The notes below the pieces were generated by a model. That model did not search any database, was not told where the DNA came from, and worked only from the letters and a program-made list of their open reading frames with translations. This document shows, piece by piece, positions 23,665 to 32,000 of a DNA stretch of 61,534 nucleotides. The DNA comes from CAYGWX01 sp964353855 [NCBI: uncultured bacterium] (GTDB lineage Bacteria; Edwardsbacteria; CAYGWX01), in NCBI GenBank assembly GCA_964353855.1, contig CAYGWX010000004.1, positions 30,611-92,144 of the forward strand. The letters are read 5' to 3'. The stretch's first letter is position 1. Each line of letters opens with the position of its first letter. The position numbers and the translations under genes were made by a program.

Positions 23665-24195
23665 ATGAGAGAAAAGATCAAAGAACTTCTGCCGGAGATC
23701 GAGGAAATCAAGGACGCCGGCCTCAAGGACAAGACCTACAAGGTCTACGAGCGGGCGCTCGGCCTGGGCGGGTGGAGCCCTGAGGACATGGGCCGGATCC
23801 CCTTCACCCTGCTCATCCCGGACTGCAAGATCAGCTACGCCTCCCACGTCCGGGGCGTCACCGGGGTCAGCCTGGAAGCCGCCAAAGTCCTGGAAAGAGT
23901 CTACGGAGGCAAGATCCCCATCCACCGCGACCATCTCCTGGTCGGGGCCCTGTGCCACGACGTGGGCAAGCTCCTGGAATACGAGGAGGAGGGAGGCAAA
24001 TTCGTGAAGAGCAAGTCCGGGAACTACCTCCGACACCCCTTCTCCGGCGCCAACCTGTGTTTCGAGGCCGGGATGCCGGACGAGGTCACTCACATCGTAG
24101 CCGTGCACGCCAAGGAGGGGGACGGGGGCAAGCGCAGCCCGGAGGCCATCATCCTGCACCACGCGGACTTCACGAACTTCGAGGCGCTGCATTAG
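23665..24195 (+). CDS. HD-domain phosphohydrolase-like protein
   Basis: The start is ATG 23665 (TGGAGG upstream, right after the consensus promoter); a longer reading would begin upstream of the promoter and is rejected. The 176-residue protein has the HD signature HLLVGALCHDVGKLLEYE, an upstream His (SYASHVRG), and later His residues in HIVAVHAKEGD and ILHHADFTNFE, giving the H...HD...D metal site. HD proteins hydrolyse phosphate esters of nucleotides or act as signalling enzymes; the substrate is not evident. It begins the unit that includes the aconitase-like genes, so a role linked to that metabolism is possible but unproven. Confidence 0.8.
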   Translation: MREKIKELLPEIEEIKDAGLKDKTYKVYERALGLGGWSPEDMGRIPFTLLIPDCKISYASHVRGVTGVSLEAAKVLERVYGGKIPIHRDHLLVGALCHDVGKLLEYEEEGGKFVKSKSGNYLRHPFSGANLCFEAGMPDEVTHIVAVHAKEGDGGKRSPEAIILHHADFTNFEALH

Positions 24196-24226
24196 GCTAT
24201 AGGCTGTAGGCTGAAGACTGTTAGGA
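24193..24226. repeat. 7-nt degenerate array right after the HD stop
   Basis: Units of about 7 nt around AGGCTAT, AGGCTGT, AGGCTGA and AGACTGT start at the stop codon itself and end at the ribosome-binding site of the next gene. Confidence 0.7.
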
Positions 24227-24239
24227 GAAGAGATTGAAA

Positions 24240-25493
24240 ATGGGAAAGACATTTGCTGAGAAGATATTAGCCAGGAAAGCAGGCCTTTCAGACGTAGTGC
24301 CGGGGCAGATCGTGACTGTGTCCCCGGACGTGGTGATGTCCCACGACAACACCGCCCCGATCTACAAGACCTTCAAGAAGATCGGCCTTCCCAGGGTCGT
24401 TAACCCAGACAAGCTGGCCATCTTCCTGGACCACTGCGTGCCCGCAGCCGGGGAGCAGTACGCCCAGAACCACAAGGAGGTCCGGGAGTTCGTGGCCGCC
24501 CAGGGGGTGAAACACTTCTACGACGTGGAGGTGGGGATCTGCCACCAGGCCCTACCCGAGAAGGGGCATGCCCTGCCGGGAAGGCTCATCCTGGGAAGCG
24601 ACTCCCACACCACGACCTACGGGGCGTTCGGGGCCTTCGCCGCGGGCATCGGGAGAAGCGAGGCCGCGGCGCTGTGGGCCACGGACAAAATCTGGCTCCG
24701 GGTGCCCTACACCCTGAAGGTCGTGATCAAGGGAAAGCTCCCGGAGCGGATCTCGGCCAAGGACGTGGCCTTGAAGATCATCGGGGACCTTGGGGCGGAC
24801 GGGGCGCTTTACCGGGCCGTGGAGTTCACCGGCCCGGGGATCGACGCGATGAGCGTGGCCAGCCGGATGGTGCTCACCAACATGGCTGCGGAGATGGGGG
24901 CCAAGATCGGGTACATGTACCCGGACGGCAAGGTGAAGGAGTTCCTCAAAGGCCGAACCTCTGAGAAATACGAGGAAGTCTGGTCCGACCCGGATGCCTC
25001 CTACGAAAAGGCCCTGGAATACGACGTCACAAGTTTGGAACCGCAGGTGGCCTGTCCGCACACCGTGGACAACGTGAAGCCTTTAAGTGAGGTCGCGGGC
25101 ACGAGGATCCACCAGGCCCTGATCGGGACCTGCACCAATGGCAGGATCGAGGACCTGGAGGCCGCGGCGAAGATATTGGAAGGCAAGACCATCGCCCGGG
25201 GCGTCAGGCTCTTGATCTTCCCGGCCTCGCAGGAGGTCATCTGGGAGGCGATGAAGAAGGGCCTATTAGAGAAGCTCAGCCGGGCCGGAGGCGTGGTCAT
25301 GAACGCAGGGTGCGGGCCCTGCCTAGGCGCGCACGAAGGCATCCTGGCCAAGGGGGAGGTCTGCCTGTCCACCTCCAACCGCAACTTCCAGGGGCGGATG
25401 GGGAACCCCGAAGCCTCGGTGTACCTGGCCAGCCCGGCCGCGGTGGCTGCCTCCGCACTCAAGGGCGAAATCACGGACCCCAGGACGGTCTAA
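24240..25493 (+). CDS. Aconitase/3-isopropylmalate dehydratase-family large subunit
   Basis: This 417-residue protein is a LeuC/homoaconitase-type large subunit. It shows GKTFAEKILARKAG at the start, VSHDNTAPI, FLDHCVPA, LGSDSHTTTYGAFGAFAAGI, and the three cluster Cys in GTCTNG and AGCGPCLGAH, which bind the [4Fe-4S] that activates the substrate hydroxyl. Family members isomerise isopropylmalate, citrate or homocitrate. With an isocitrate-type dehydrogenase downstream and no leuA or leuB nearby, citrate-isocitrate is the best guess. The start is uncertain: TTG 24234 is better spaced from AGGAGA, ATG 24240 is the first Met. It is paired with the small subunit 14 nt downstream. Confidence 0.88.
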   Translation: MGKTFAEKILARKAGLSDVVPGQIVTVSPDVVMSHDNTAPIYKTFKKIGLPRVVNPDKLAIFLDHCVPAAGEQYAQNHKEVREFVAAQGVKHFYDVEVGICHQALPEKGHALPGRLILGSDSHTTTYGAFGAFAAGIGRSEAAALWATDKIWLRVPYTLKVVIKGKLPERISAKDVALKIIGDLGADGALYRAVEFTGPGIDAMSVASRMVLTNMAAEMGAKIGYMYPDGKVKEFLKGRTSEKYEEVWSDPDASYEKALEYDVTSLEPQVACPHTVDNVKPLSEVAGTRIHQALIGTCTNGRIEDLEAAAKILEGKTIARGVRLLIFPASQEVIWEAMKKGLLEKLSRAGGVVMNAGCGPCLGAHEGILAKGEVCLSTSNRNFQGRMGNPEASVYLASPAAVAASALKGEITDPRTV

Positions 25494-25507
25494 GGGAGAA
25501 ACCCACC

Positions 25508-26002
25508 ATGGGAATCAAAGGGAAAGTCTGGAAGTACGGGGACGACGTGAACACGGACGTCATCTTCCCCGGAAAGTATACCTACACGATCTCGGACCCC
25601 AAGGAGATGGCCCAGCACGCCCTGGAGGACCTGGACCCCAATTTCGTCAAGGAGGTCAAGCCCGGGGACATCCTCGTCGCGGGATGGAACTTCGGGTGCG
25701 GGTCCAGCCGCGAGCAGGCCGCGACCTGCATCAAGCACACCGGGGTCGGGGCCGTGGTAGCCAAGAGCTTCTCGCGCATCTTCTACCGCAACGCGATCAA
25801 CGAGGGACTGGCCATCGTGGAGTCCAAGGAAGCCCCGGATGCGATCCAGAAGGGGGAGGAGATCGAGATAGACTTCGCCAGGGGGGAGCTCAAATGCAAG
25901 GCTGGGACCTACACCTTCCTCCCCCTGCCCAAGGAGGTCCTCGGGATCGTGGAGGACGGCGGGCTTATTCCTCACGTGAAGAAAGAATTAGGCCTGAAAT
26001 AG
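25508..26002 (+). CDS. Aconitase/3-isopropylmalate dehydratase-family small subunit
   Basis: The 164-residue swivel-domain subunit starts [20 protein letters not shown], the LeuD/HacB pattern, and contains [17 protein letters not shown], where the Ser-Arg contacts substrate. [19 protein letters not shown] and the C-terminal [13 protein letters not shown] complete the family features. ATG 25508 is chosen because the family start is there; the longer reading from 25310 overlaps the large-subunit gene. It forms the dehydratase with the upstream gene, in the cytoplasm. Confidence 0.9.
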   Translation: MGIKGKVWKYGDDVNTDVIFPGKYTYTISDPKEMAQHALEDLDPNFVKEVKPGDILVAGWNFGCGSSREQAATCIKHTGVGAVVAKSFSRIFYRNAINEGLAIVESKEAPDAIQKGEEIEIDFARGELKCKAGTYTFLPLPKEVLGIVEDGGLIPHVKKELGLK

Positions 26003-26035
26003 AGAACCACAGAGGTCAGTAAAAAAGGAGAGAGG

Positions 26036-27154
26036 ATGGCGAAGTACAAGATCGCGTGGCTCCCGGGGGACGGGGTCGGAAACGACGTGATGGAGGCGAC
26101 CCGGGTGGTCCTGGACAAGCTCCGACTGGACGCGGAATACCTCCACGGGGACATCGGATGGGATTTCTGGTGCAAGGAGGGGGACGCCTTCCCGCAGAGG
26201 ACCGTGGACCTCCTCAAGAGCGTGAACGCCGCGATGTTCGGGGCGATCACCTCCAAGCCGGTCAAGGCGGCCGAGGCCGAGCTCGTCCCTGAGCTCAAGG
26301 GCAAGGGCCTGGTGTACCGCTCGCCGATCGTGCGGATGCGGCAATTATTCGACCTCTACATCTGCCTGCGCCCCATCAAAGCCTACCCCGGGAACCCGCT
26401 GAACTTCAAGGAGGGGATAGACCTCGTGGTGTTCCGGGAGAACACCGAGGACCTCTACGCCGGGGTGGAGTTCAACCCGGTTCCGGCCGAGCTTGCCGAG
26501 ACCCTGGCCAAACTCTCCAAGCCTTTCGCCCCGTTCAAAGGCCTTCCCGGGGACCAGTACGCGGTGTCCTGCAAGATCAACACCAAGAAGGGCTCGGAGC
26601 GGATCATCCGGGCGGCCTTCGAGTTCGCCAGGAAGTTCCACCGCAAAAAGGTGACCGTGGTGCACAAGGCCAACGTGGTGCGGGCCACGGACGGGCTGTT
26701 CCTGGAGACCGCCCGGGAGGTGGCCAAGGGGTATCCCGGAATCCAGTTCGACGAGGCCAACATCGACGCGATGTGCATGTGGCTCCTCAAGAACCCCTTC
26801 AACTACGACGTCCTGGTGGCCCCGAACCTGTACGGGGACATCATCTCAGACCTCTGCGCCCAGATGGTCGGCGGCCTGGGCTTCGGCTGCTCCGGGAACA
26901 TCGGTGAGAAGCTGGCCGTGTTCGAGCCGACCCACGGCTCGGCCCCGAAGTACGCCGGGCAGTACAAGGTCAACCCCATCGCCACGATCCTCGCGGCCAA
27001 GATGATGGTAGACTGGCTGGGGGAGAAGGCCATGGCCGCGAAATTAGAGAAAGCCGTGGCCACGGTCATCCAGGAAGGCAAGGCGAGGACCTACGACATG
27101 GGCGGATCGTCCAGCACCAAGCAGATGGCCGAGGCCATCGCCGCGAAGCTGTAA
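26036..27154 (+). CDS. Isocitrate/isopropylmalate-family dehydrogenase (probably isocitrate dehydrogenase)
   Basis: The 372-residue beta-decarboxylating dehydrogenase has WLPGDGVGNDV, RSPIVRMRQLFDLYICLRP (substrate-binding Arg residues), VVFRENTEDLYAGVEF, the Lys in VVHKANVVRAT, metal-binding Asp in LVAPNLYGDIISDLCA, and FEPTHGSAPKYAGQYKVNP. The RENTE phrase and the context with aconitase favour isocitrate, giving 2-oxoglutarate; run reductively it fixes CO2. The region 145-185 (FNPVPAELAETLAKLSKP) is an insertion relative to short IPMDHs. AAGGAGAG precedes the ATG. The cofactor (NAD or NADP) cannot be decided by eye. It closes the unit; a hairpin follows at 27175. Confidence 0.85.
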   Translation: MAKYKIAWLPGDGVGNDVMEATRVVLDKLRLDAEYLHGDIGWDFWCKEGDAFPQRTVDLLKSVNAAMFGAITSKPVKAAEAELVPELKGKGLVYRSPIVRMRQLFDLYICLRPIKAYPGNPLNFKEGIDLVVFRENTEDLYAGVEFNPVPAELAETLAKLSKPFAPFKGLPGDQYAVSCKINTKKGSERIIRAAFEFARKFHRKKVTVVHKANVVRATDGLFLETAREVAKGYPGIQFDEANIDAMCMWLLKNPFNYDVLVAPNLYGDIISDLCAQMVGGLGFGCSGNIGEKLAVFEPTHGSAPKYAGQYKVNPIATILAAKMMVDWLGEKAMAAKLEKAVATVIQEGKARTYDMGGSSSTKQMAEAIAAKL

Positions 27155-27174
27155 GCTTCTTCACCAACGGAGTC

Positions 27175-27200
27175 AAGGGGCCTTCTCACGAAGGCCCCTT
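27175..27200 (+). terminator. Terminator-like hairpin after IDH
   Basis: AAGGGGCCTT and AAGGCCCCTT pair around CTCACG; no T run follows. Confidence 0.75.
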
Positions 27201-27204
27201 GGCG

Positions 27205-27234
27205 TTGATTCCCAGAGGAATGGCGTGGTATACT
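27205..27234 (+). promoter_or_regulatory. Promoter placing NRAMP start codon at +1
   Basis: TTGATT (27205-27210), 18-bp spacer, TATACT (27229-27234). ATG 27242 begins 8 nt after the box with no Shine-Dalgarno between, so a leaderless mRNA is expected. Confidence 0.65.
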
Positions 27235-27241
27235 TAAAAAG

Positions 27242-28489
27242 ATGAGGATTCGCGAAAGCTTCACCAAGACGGCCCTGGGGCAGTTCCTGCGCTACCTGGG
27301 GCCGGGGTTCATCGTGACCGTGGGGTTCATCGATCCGGGGAACTGGGCCACGAACATCGCCGGAGGGTCGCGGTTCGAGTACCAGCTCCTCTGGGTCATC
27401 TCGCTCTCCACGCTGATGCTCATCCTGCTGCAGAACATGTCGGCCCGTTTAGGCATCGTCACCGGACGGTCCATGGCCGCGAACGTCCGGATCCATTTCC
27501 CCCGCTGGGCCTCGAACCTGCTGGGCGTCACGATCATCCTGGCCTGCGCGGCCACGGACCTGGCAGAGTACCTGGGCGCGGCCCTGGGGTTCTACCTCCT
27601 GTTCCGCATCCCCCCGTCCCTCGGGGCCCCGCTCACCGTGGCCCTGGTCATCGTCGCCATCCTCGGACAACGGTACAAGCGCCTGGAGCGGATGATCATC
27701 GGGTTCCTGGCCGTGATCGCGGGGTGCTATGTCATCGAACTCGTGCTGGTGAGGCCGGAGTGGGGAAGGCTGCTGCCCCACGTTGTCCTGCCCTCGATCT
27801 CGTCGCAGAGCATCCTGGTGGCGATGGGGATGCTGGGCGCCGTGGTCATGCCGCACAACATCTACCTGCACTCCAACGTGATCCAGAGTCGGGACTGGGA
27901 CGGGCCGCCGGGGAAAAAGAAGCGGCTCCTCCGACTGGAGTTCCTCGATACGGTGACGGCGATGGGCCTGGGCTGGGTAGTGAATTCGGCGATGATCATC
28001 GTGGCCGCAGCGGTGTTCTTCCGGCATGGCGTGGGGGTGACCTCCATCGAGCAGGCCTCGGAGACCCTTCGTCCCCTGGCGGGAAACCTGGCACAGCTTC
28101 TCTTCGGCCTCGCCCTGCTCTTCGCCGGGGTGGGCTCGTCGATCACCTCGTCCATGTCCGAGGCCAACGTGGTCACGGGGTACCTGGGAAAACCCGAGGA
28201 CCCCAAGGCCTGGGTCTACCGCATCGGATTGGTTGCCACATCCATCCCGGCCCTGGTCATCATCGCGATCGGCGTGGATTCCTACAAGGCACTGATCCTC
28301 TCCCAGGTAGCGCTCTCCGTCCAACTGCCCTTTACCGTCATACCGCTACTCCTCCTGGTCGGGAGCCGGAAGGTGATGGGGGAGTTCGCCTCAGGGTGGG
28401 GAGAGAAAGTCCTGGGCTGGTCCGTGGCCCTCATCGTGCTGGCTCTGAACGGGCTGCTGTTGTATCAATCCCTGGGTGGAAAATTCTGA
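27242..28489 (+). CDS. NRAMP-family divalent metal transporter
   Basis: The 415-residue polytopic membrane protein (about 11 segments) carries both metal-site motifs of Nramp/MntH: DPGN (residues 31-34) in helix 1 and VVMPHNIYLHS in helix 6, with the conserved Met. It should import Mn(II) or Fe(II) with protons. CAATDLAEYLGAALGF and ITSSMSEANVVTGYLG are also family-typical. The length is normal. A UspA-type gene follows after 21 nt and is probably co-transcribed. Regulation by a metal regulator is not evident, since no clear operator is seen. Confidence 0.92.
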   Translation: MRIRESFTKTALGQFLRYLGPGFIVTVGFIDPGNWATNIAGGSRFEYQLLWVISLSTLMLILLQNMSARLGIVTGRSMAANVRIHFPRWASNLLGVTIILACAATDLAEYLGAALGFYLLFRIPPSLGAPLTVALVIVAILGQRYKRLERMIIGFLAVIAGCYVIELVLVRPEWGRLLPHVVLPSISSQSILVAMGMLGAVVMPHNIYLHSNVIQSRDWDGPPGKKKRLLRLEFLDTVTAMGLGWVVNSAMIIVAAAVFFRHGVGVTSIEQASETLRPLAGNLAQLLFGLALLFAGVGSSITSSMSEANVVTGYLGKPEDPKAWVYRIGLVATSIPALVIIAIGVDSYKALILSQVALSVQLPFTVIPLLLLVGSRKVMGEFASGWGEKVLGWSVALIVLALNGLLLYQSLGGKF

Positions 28490-28510
28490 CCCTCACTCAT
28501 CGGAGGTCTC

Positions 28511-28909
28511 ATGTATAAGAAGATCTTAGTGCCGATAGACTGCTCGCCGGTGGACGAGCCCATCCTCGCTCACGTCGGGGAGCTCGCCAGGGTCCACGGG
28601 GCAGAGTTGGTGCTCGTTCGCGTGGCCAAAGCCGAGACCCGGGACGCCTTCGCCCATGAGAAGGAGAAAGCCGAGGAAGTCATGGAGAAACAGGCCCAGA
28701 AGCTCAGAGGCAAAGGTCTCGTCGTGAGCCTCCTGGTCCTGCACGGGGACCCGCCCAAGGAGATATTGGAAAAGGCCGAGGAGCTGGGCTGCGACCTGAT
28801 CGCCATGGGGACCCACGGGCACAAGGGATTCCAGGACTGGGTGCTGGGGAGCGTGGCGGATGCGGTGCGGCACGAGACGAAGATTCCGGTGCTCCTGATC
28901 CGGGGCTGA
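28511..28909 (+). CDS. Universal stress protein (UspA family)
   Basis: The 132-residue UspA-fold protein starts MYKKILVPIDCSPVDEPIL and has the ATP-binding pattern GTHGHKGFQDWVLGSVADAV (G-2x-G-9x-G-(S/T)), so it probably binds ATP. GGAGG lies 6 nt upstream. It is 21 nt downstream of the NRAMP gene, a common arrangement where UspA partners a transporter. Cytoplasmic; precise role unknown. Confidence 0.92.
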   Translation: MYKKILVPIDCSPVDEPILAHVGELARVHGAELVLVRVAKAETRDAFAHEKEKAEEVMEKQAQKLRGKGLVVSLLVLHGDPPKEILEKAEELGCDLIAMGTHGHKGFQDWVLGSVADAVRHETKIPVLLIRG

Positions 28910-28942
28910 AACGCCCGGCCATCACTTTTTAAATGTTGCAGC

Positions 28943-28971
28943 TTGACAAAACCTGGGTTTTGAGATAAACT
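28943..28971 (+). promoter_or_regulatory. Promoter of the C25 protease gene
   Basis: TTGACA (28943-28948), 17-bp spacer, TAAACT (28966-28971). Confidence 0.8.
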
Positions 28972-29021
28972 TAAAGGGCTGGGTCGGCAGGCTTTCCTTC
29001 TTTATCGTTAGGAGTACGGAC

Positions 29022-32000
29022 ATGCGTACGTTTATCATTCTCACGGTTCTTCTTGCACTCGCCGGAGCGGGCGTCGGCGCCTCCCTGGAGCAGACGCTCA
29101 CGTTCGAGCGTTCATCCTTCCGTTTAGCCCAGGAAAAAGGATACACCCGCATTCTTTCCCGGACGGTCCCGGTGACCCCGGAGGCCGGAAACCCGGAGCT
29201 TCCCGAGAAGCCGGTCTATATCATCCTGCCCCCCGGAACCAGGGTTTCCGGCCTCCGGGTGCTGGAGGCGAGCGAAGAAACTTTCCCGGGGACATACCGG
29301 GTCTTCCCGCGACAGAAGGAGGTTCCTTCCAACGAAAAGCCGGCCTGGACGGAGCCGGATCCTGCGGCCTATGCCTCGAATCTTGCTTATCCCGGGACTA
29401 TCGCGCAGCTGGTCGGCCAGGAGGATTTTCACGGACAGAGGATCGCCTGTGTTCTGGTTCATCCCCTGAGATACGTGGCATCGGAAGGGCGGCTGCTGTT
29501 CACCTCCCGGATGCGCCTTGAGCTGGAACTGGCGCCGGACTCGAAAGCCCCGCTCGTCCAGAGAAGAGAGTTCAGCGAGGACCGGGAGAAGCGCGAAGCG
29601 ATCCTGCATGGGATCGCAGCCAATCCGGAGGCCCTGGGGATCCCCACCCGGCCGGAGGAGGTATCGGGCTGGAGCCTCCCCGGAGGGTTCGCGCCGACCG
29701 AGGAGCCCTCGCCCACCGGGTCCCCGGTGCGCTATGTGATCATCACCAACGAGGCGATGGCCCCGGTATTCCAGGGTCTGGCGGACTACAAGACCCGGAC
29801 GGGAACGCCGGCTGTGGTGCGGACCGTGGCCTGGATCAAGGCCCACTATCCCCGGGGGGTGGACGACGCCGAGACCATCCGGAGCTTCCTCAGGGACGCC
29901 TACCGGAACTGGGGGACCAGCGCGGTGCTCCTGGGCGGGGACTGCGATATCGTGCCCATCCGGTTCACCCAATGGGGGGGGTGGACTCCACCGCAGACCA
30001 CGCCCGGGGACTACTACTACCAGTGCCTGGACGGCACCTGGGACGAGAATCACAACGGGATTTTCGGGGAAGCCAACGGGGACGACGTGGACCTGTTCCC
30101 GGAGCTCATGGCCGGACGGGCTCCGGTGCGGAACCCCGAGGAGGCCCTGGTGTTCGTGAACAAGACCCTCCGGTTCTTCGACCCCCAGGAGAAAAGCTAC
30201 CAGACGACGTTCCTCCTCCTGGGCCAAACGGTGTTCCAAGCCGGAGACGGATGCGAATGGTGCAACATCATGGCGAGCTTCGCCCCGCCGGAGTTCAGGA
30301 TCATCCGACTCTGCGAATACGACTACGGTCAGGGGAACATGACCAGAGACTCGGTTCTCTTTTACCTGAATCAAGGCCAGGGGCTCGTTTACTCCCAGAC
30401 CCATGGCCAGACCGACCAGATCAGCATCCAGCGGCCGGAAAAACTCTTCCGCCAGGACATGGACGCCCTGGCCAACGGGGAGCGCACGCCCTTCTGGTAC
30501 GCGGTCAACTGCCACGCCAACGCCGTGGACGCTGACTGCTTCGGGGAGCACTTCATGCGCAACCCCCACGGAGGCGGCATCGGGTTCTACGGGGCCACCC
30601 GGCTGAACTACCCCCAGTCCGGGTTCCTGTTGGACGCGACCTTCTTCGATTCCCTGTTTTACCGCGGGCACCTGCGGGTCGGGGAGGCGGTCAACGACTC
30701 CAAGATCCCGTTCATCGGATCCAGCCACGGCGAGAACGCCTTCCGGCTGCTTTTGATATCCAATGTGCTCCTGGGGGACCCGGACCTGGCGGTGTGGGCC
30801 ACGACGCCCAAAGTCGTGTCCCTGGACTTCCCGGGGACCGTGCCCCTGGGTCCAGCAACCTTCCGGGTCAGGGTCACGTCCCTCCTGGGTCCCGTCTCAA
30901 GGGCCCGGGTAACCGTGAGCAAAGCCGGTGAGGTGTACGTCTCGGGGTTCACGGACAGCCGGGGAGAGGTCGTCCTGTCCTTCGTTCCCCAGACTCCGGG
31001 AGAGATCGAGGTCGCGGCGAGAAAGGACAACTACCTCGTGCGGGAGGGAACAGCTTACGCCTATCCCCAGGCCCCGTTCGTCACGGCCTATAACCAGAAG
31101 GTCCAGGACGATACCTCGGCGACGAGCTCGGGGAACGGAAACGGGGTCCTGGAGGCCGGAGAGACCGTCGCCCTGTGGCTTTCGTTGAAGAACACCGGGG
31201 GAGCCACGACCCGTGGCCTTCGGACGGTCCTGCGGACGATCGAGGCCTATGTGGCGATCCTGGACAGCGCCTTTTCGGTCCCCGTGGCCCTGGCACCCGG
31301 GGACACGTTCGTGAGCCCGGTGCCTCTACGGTTCCGCCTGGCGAGCGATATGCTGGACGGCAAGACCCTGGGTTTCAGCCTGGCGACGACGGATTCCTCG
31401 GGCGCGGTCTTCACCCAGAAGCTCGCCTTCGACGGTCGGGCTCCGGTCCTGTCCCAGATCGGACAGATCGTGGACGACGACACCGTTCCCCCGACCCGCG
31501 GGAACGGGAACGGGATCCCGGAGCCCGGGGAGACCGTGGGGCTCGTCCTCCGACTCAAGAATTACGGAGGGGGGCAGAACGAGGGCGTCACAGTAAAGCT
31601 CTTCTCCCGGGACAGCCTGGTGGTGGTCCTGGACAGCACGGTCGAGGTCGGCCGGATACCGGCCTACGGGGAGCGCCTGACTAGCCCCGGAGAGGAGGTC
31701 CTGTTCAAGGTCAAGAAGAACCGCATCGGGGGAGGCTACCGCCTTCGCCTGCGTCTGGAAGACGCCTACGGGAGAAGGAAAGACCGCGACTTCGAGCTCG
31801 TCCCGATGATGCGGCCCGGCGCCCTTTGGGACGAGCCGGACTCCGTCTCCATCACCCTGCACTGGGACCCTTTGCCCCATCCCAAGACCTATCGCTACAA
31901 CCTCTACCGCGCGGACAGGTCCGGGGGGCCCTATCTCCGGGTGAACCCGGACCCCGTAGCCTCGCCCCGTTTCTCGGACGACGGCCTGTCGCGAGGGCGG

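Noticed and set aside
25310-25507. N-terminal extension of the aconitase small subunit
   Set aside because: It overlaps the large-subunit gene and reads as an Arg-rich shadow frame; the family start is at 25508.
24240-27154. Leucine biosynthesis operon (leuCDB)
   Set aside because: No leuA is present, the dehydrogenase has RENTE-type isocitrate features, and citrate-cleavage genes are close. It is kept as an alternative rather than the main call.
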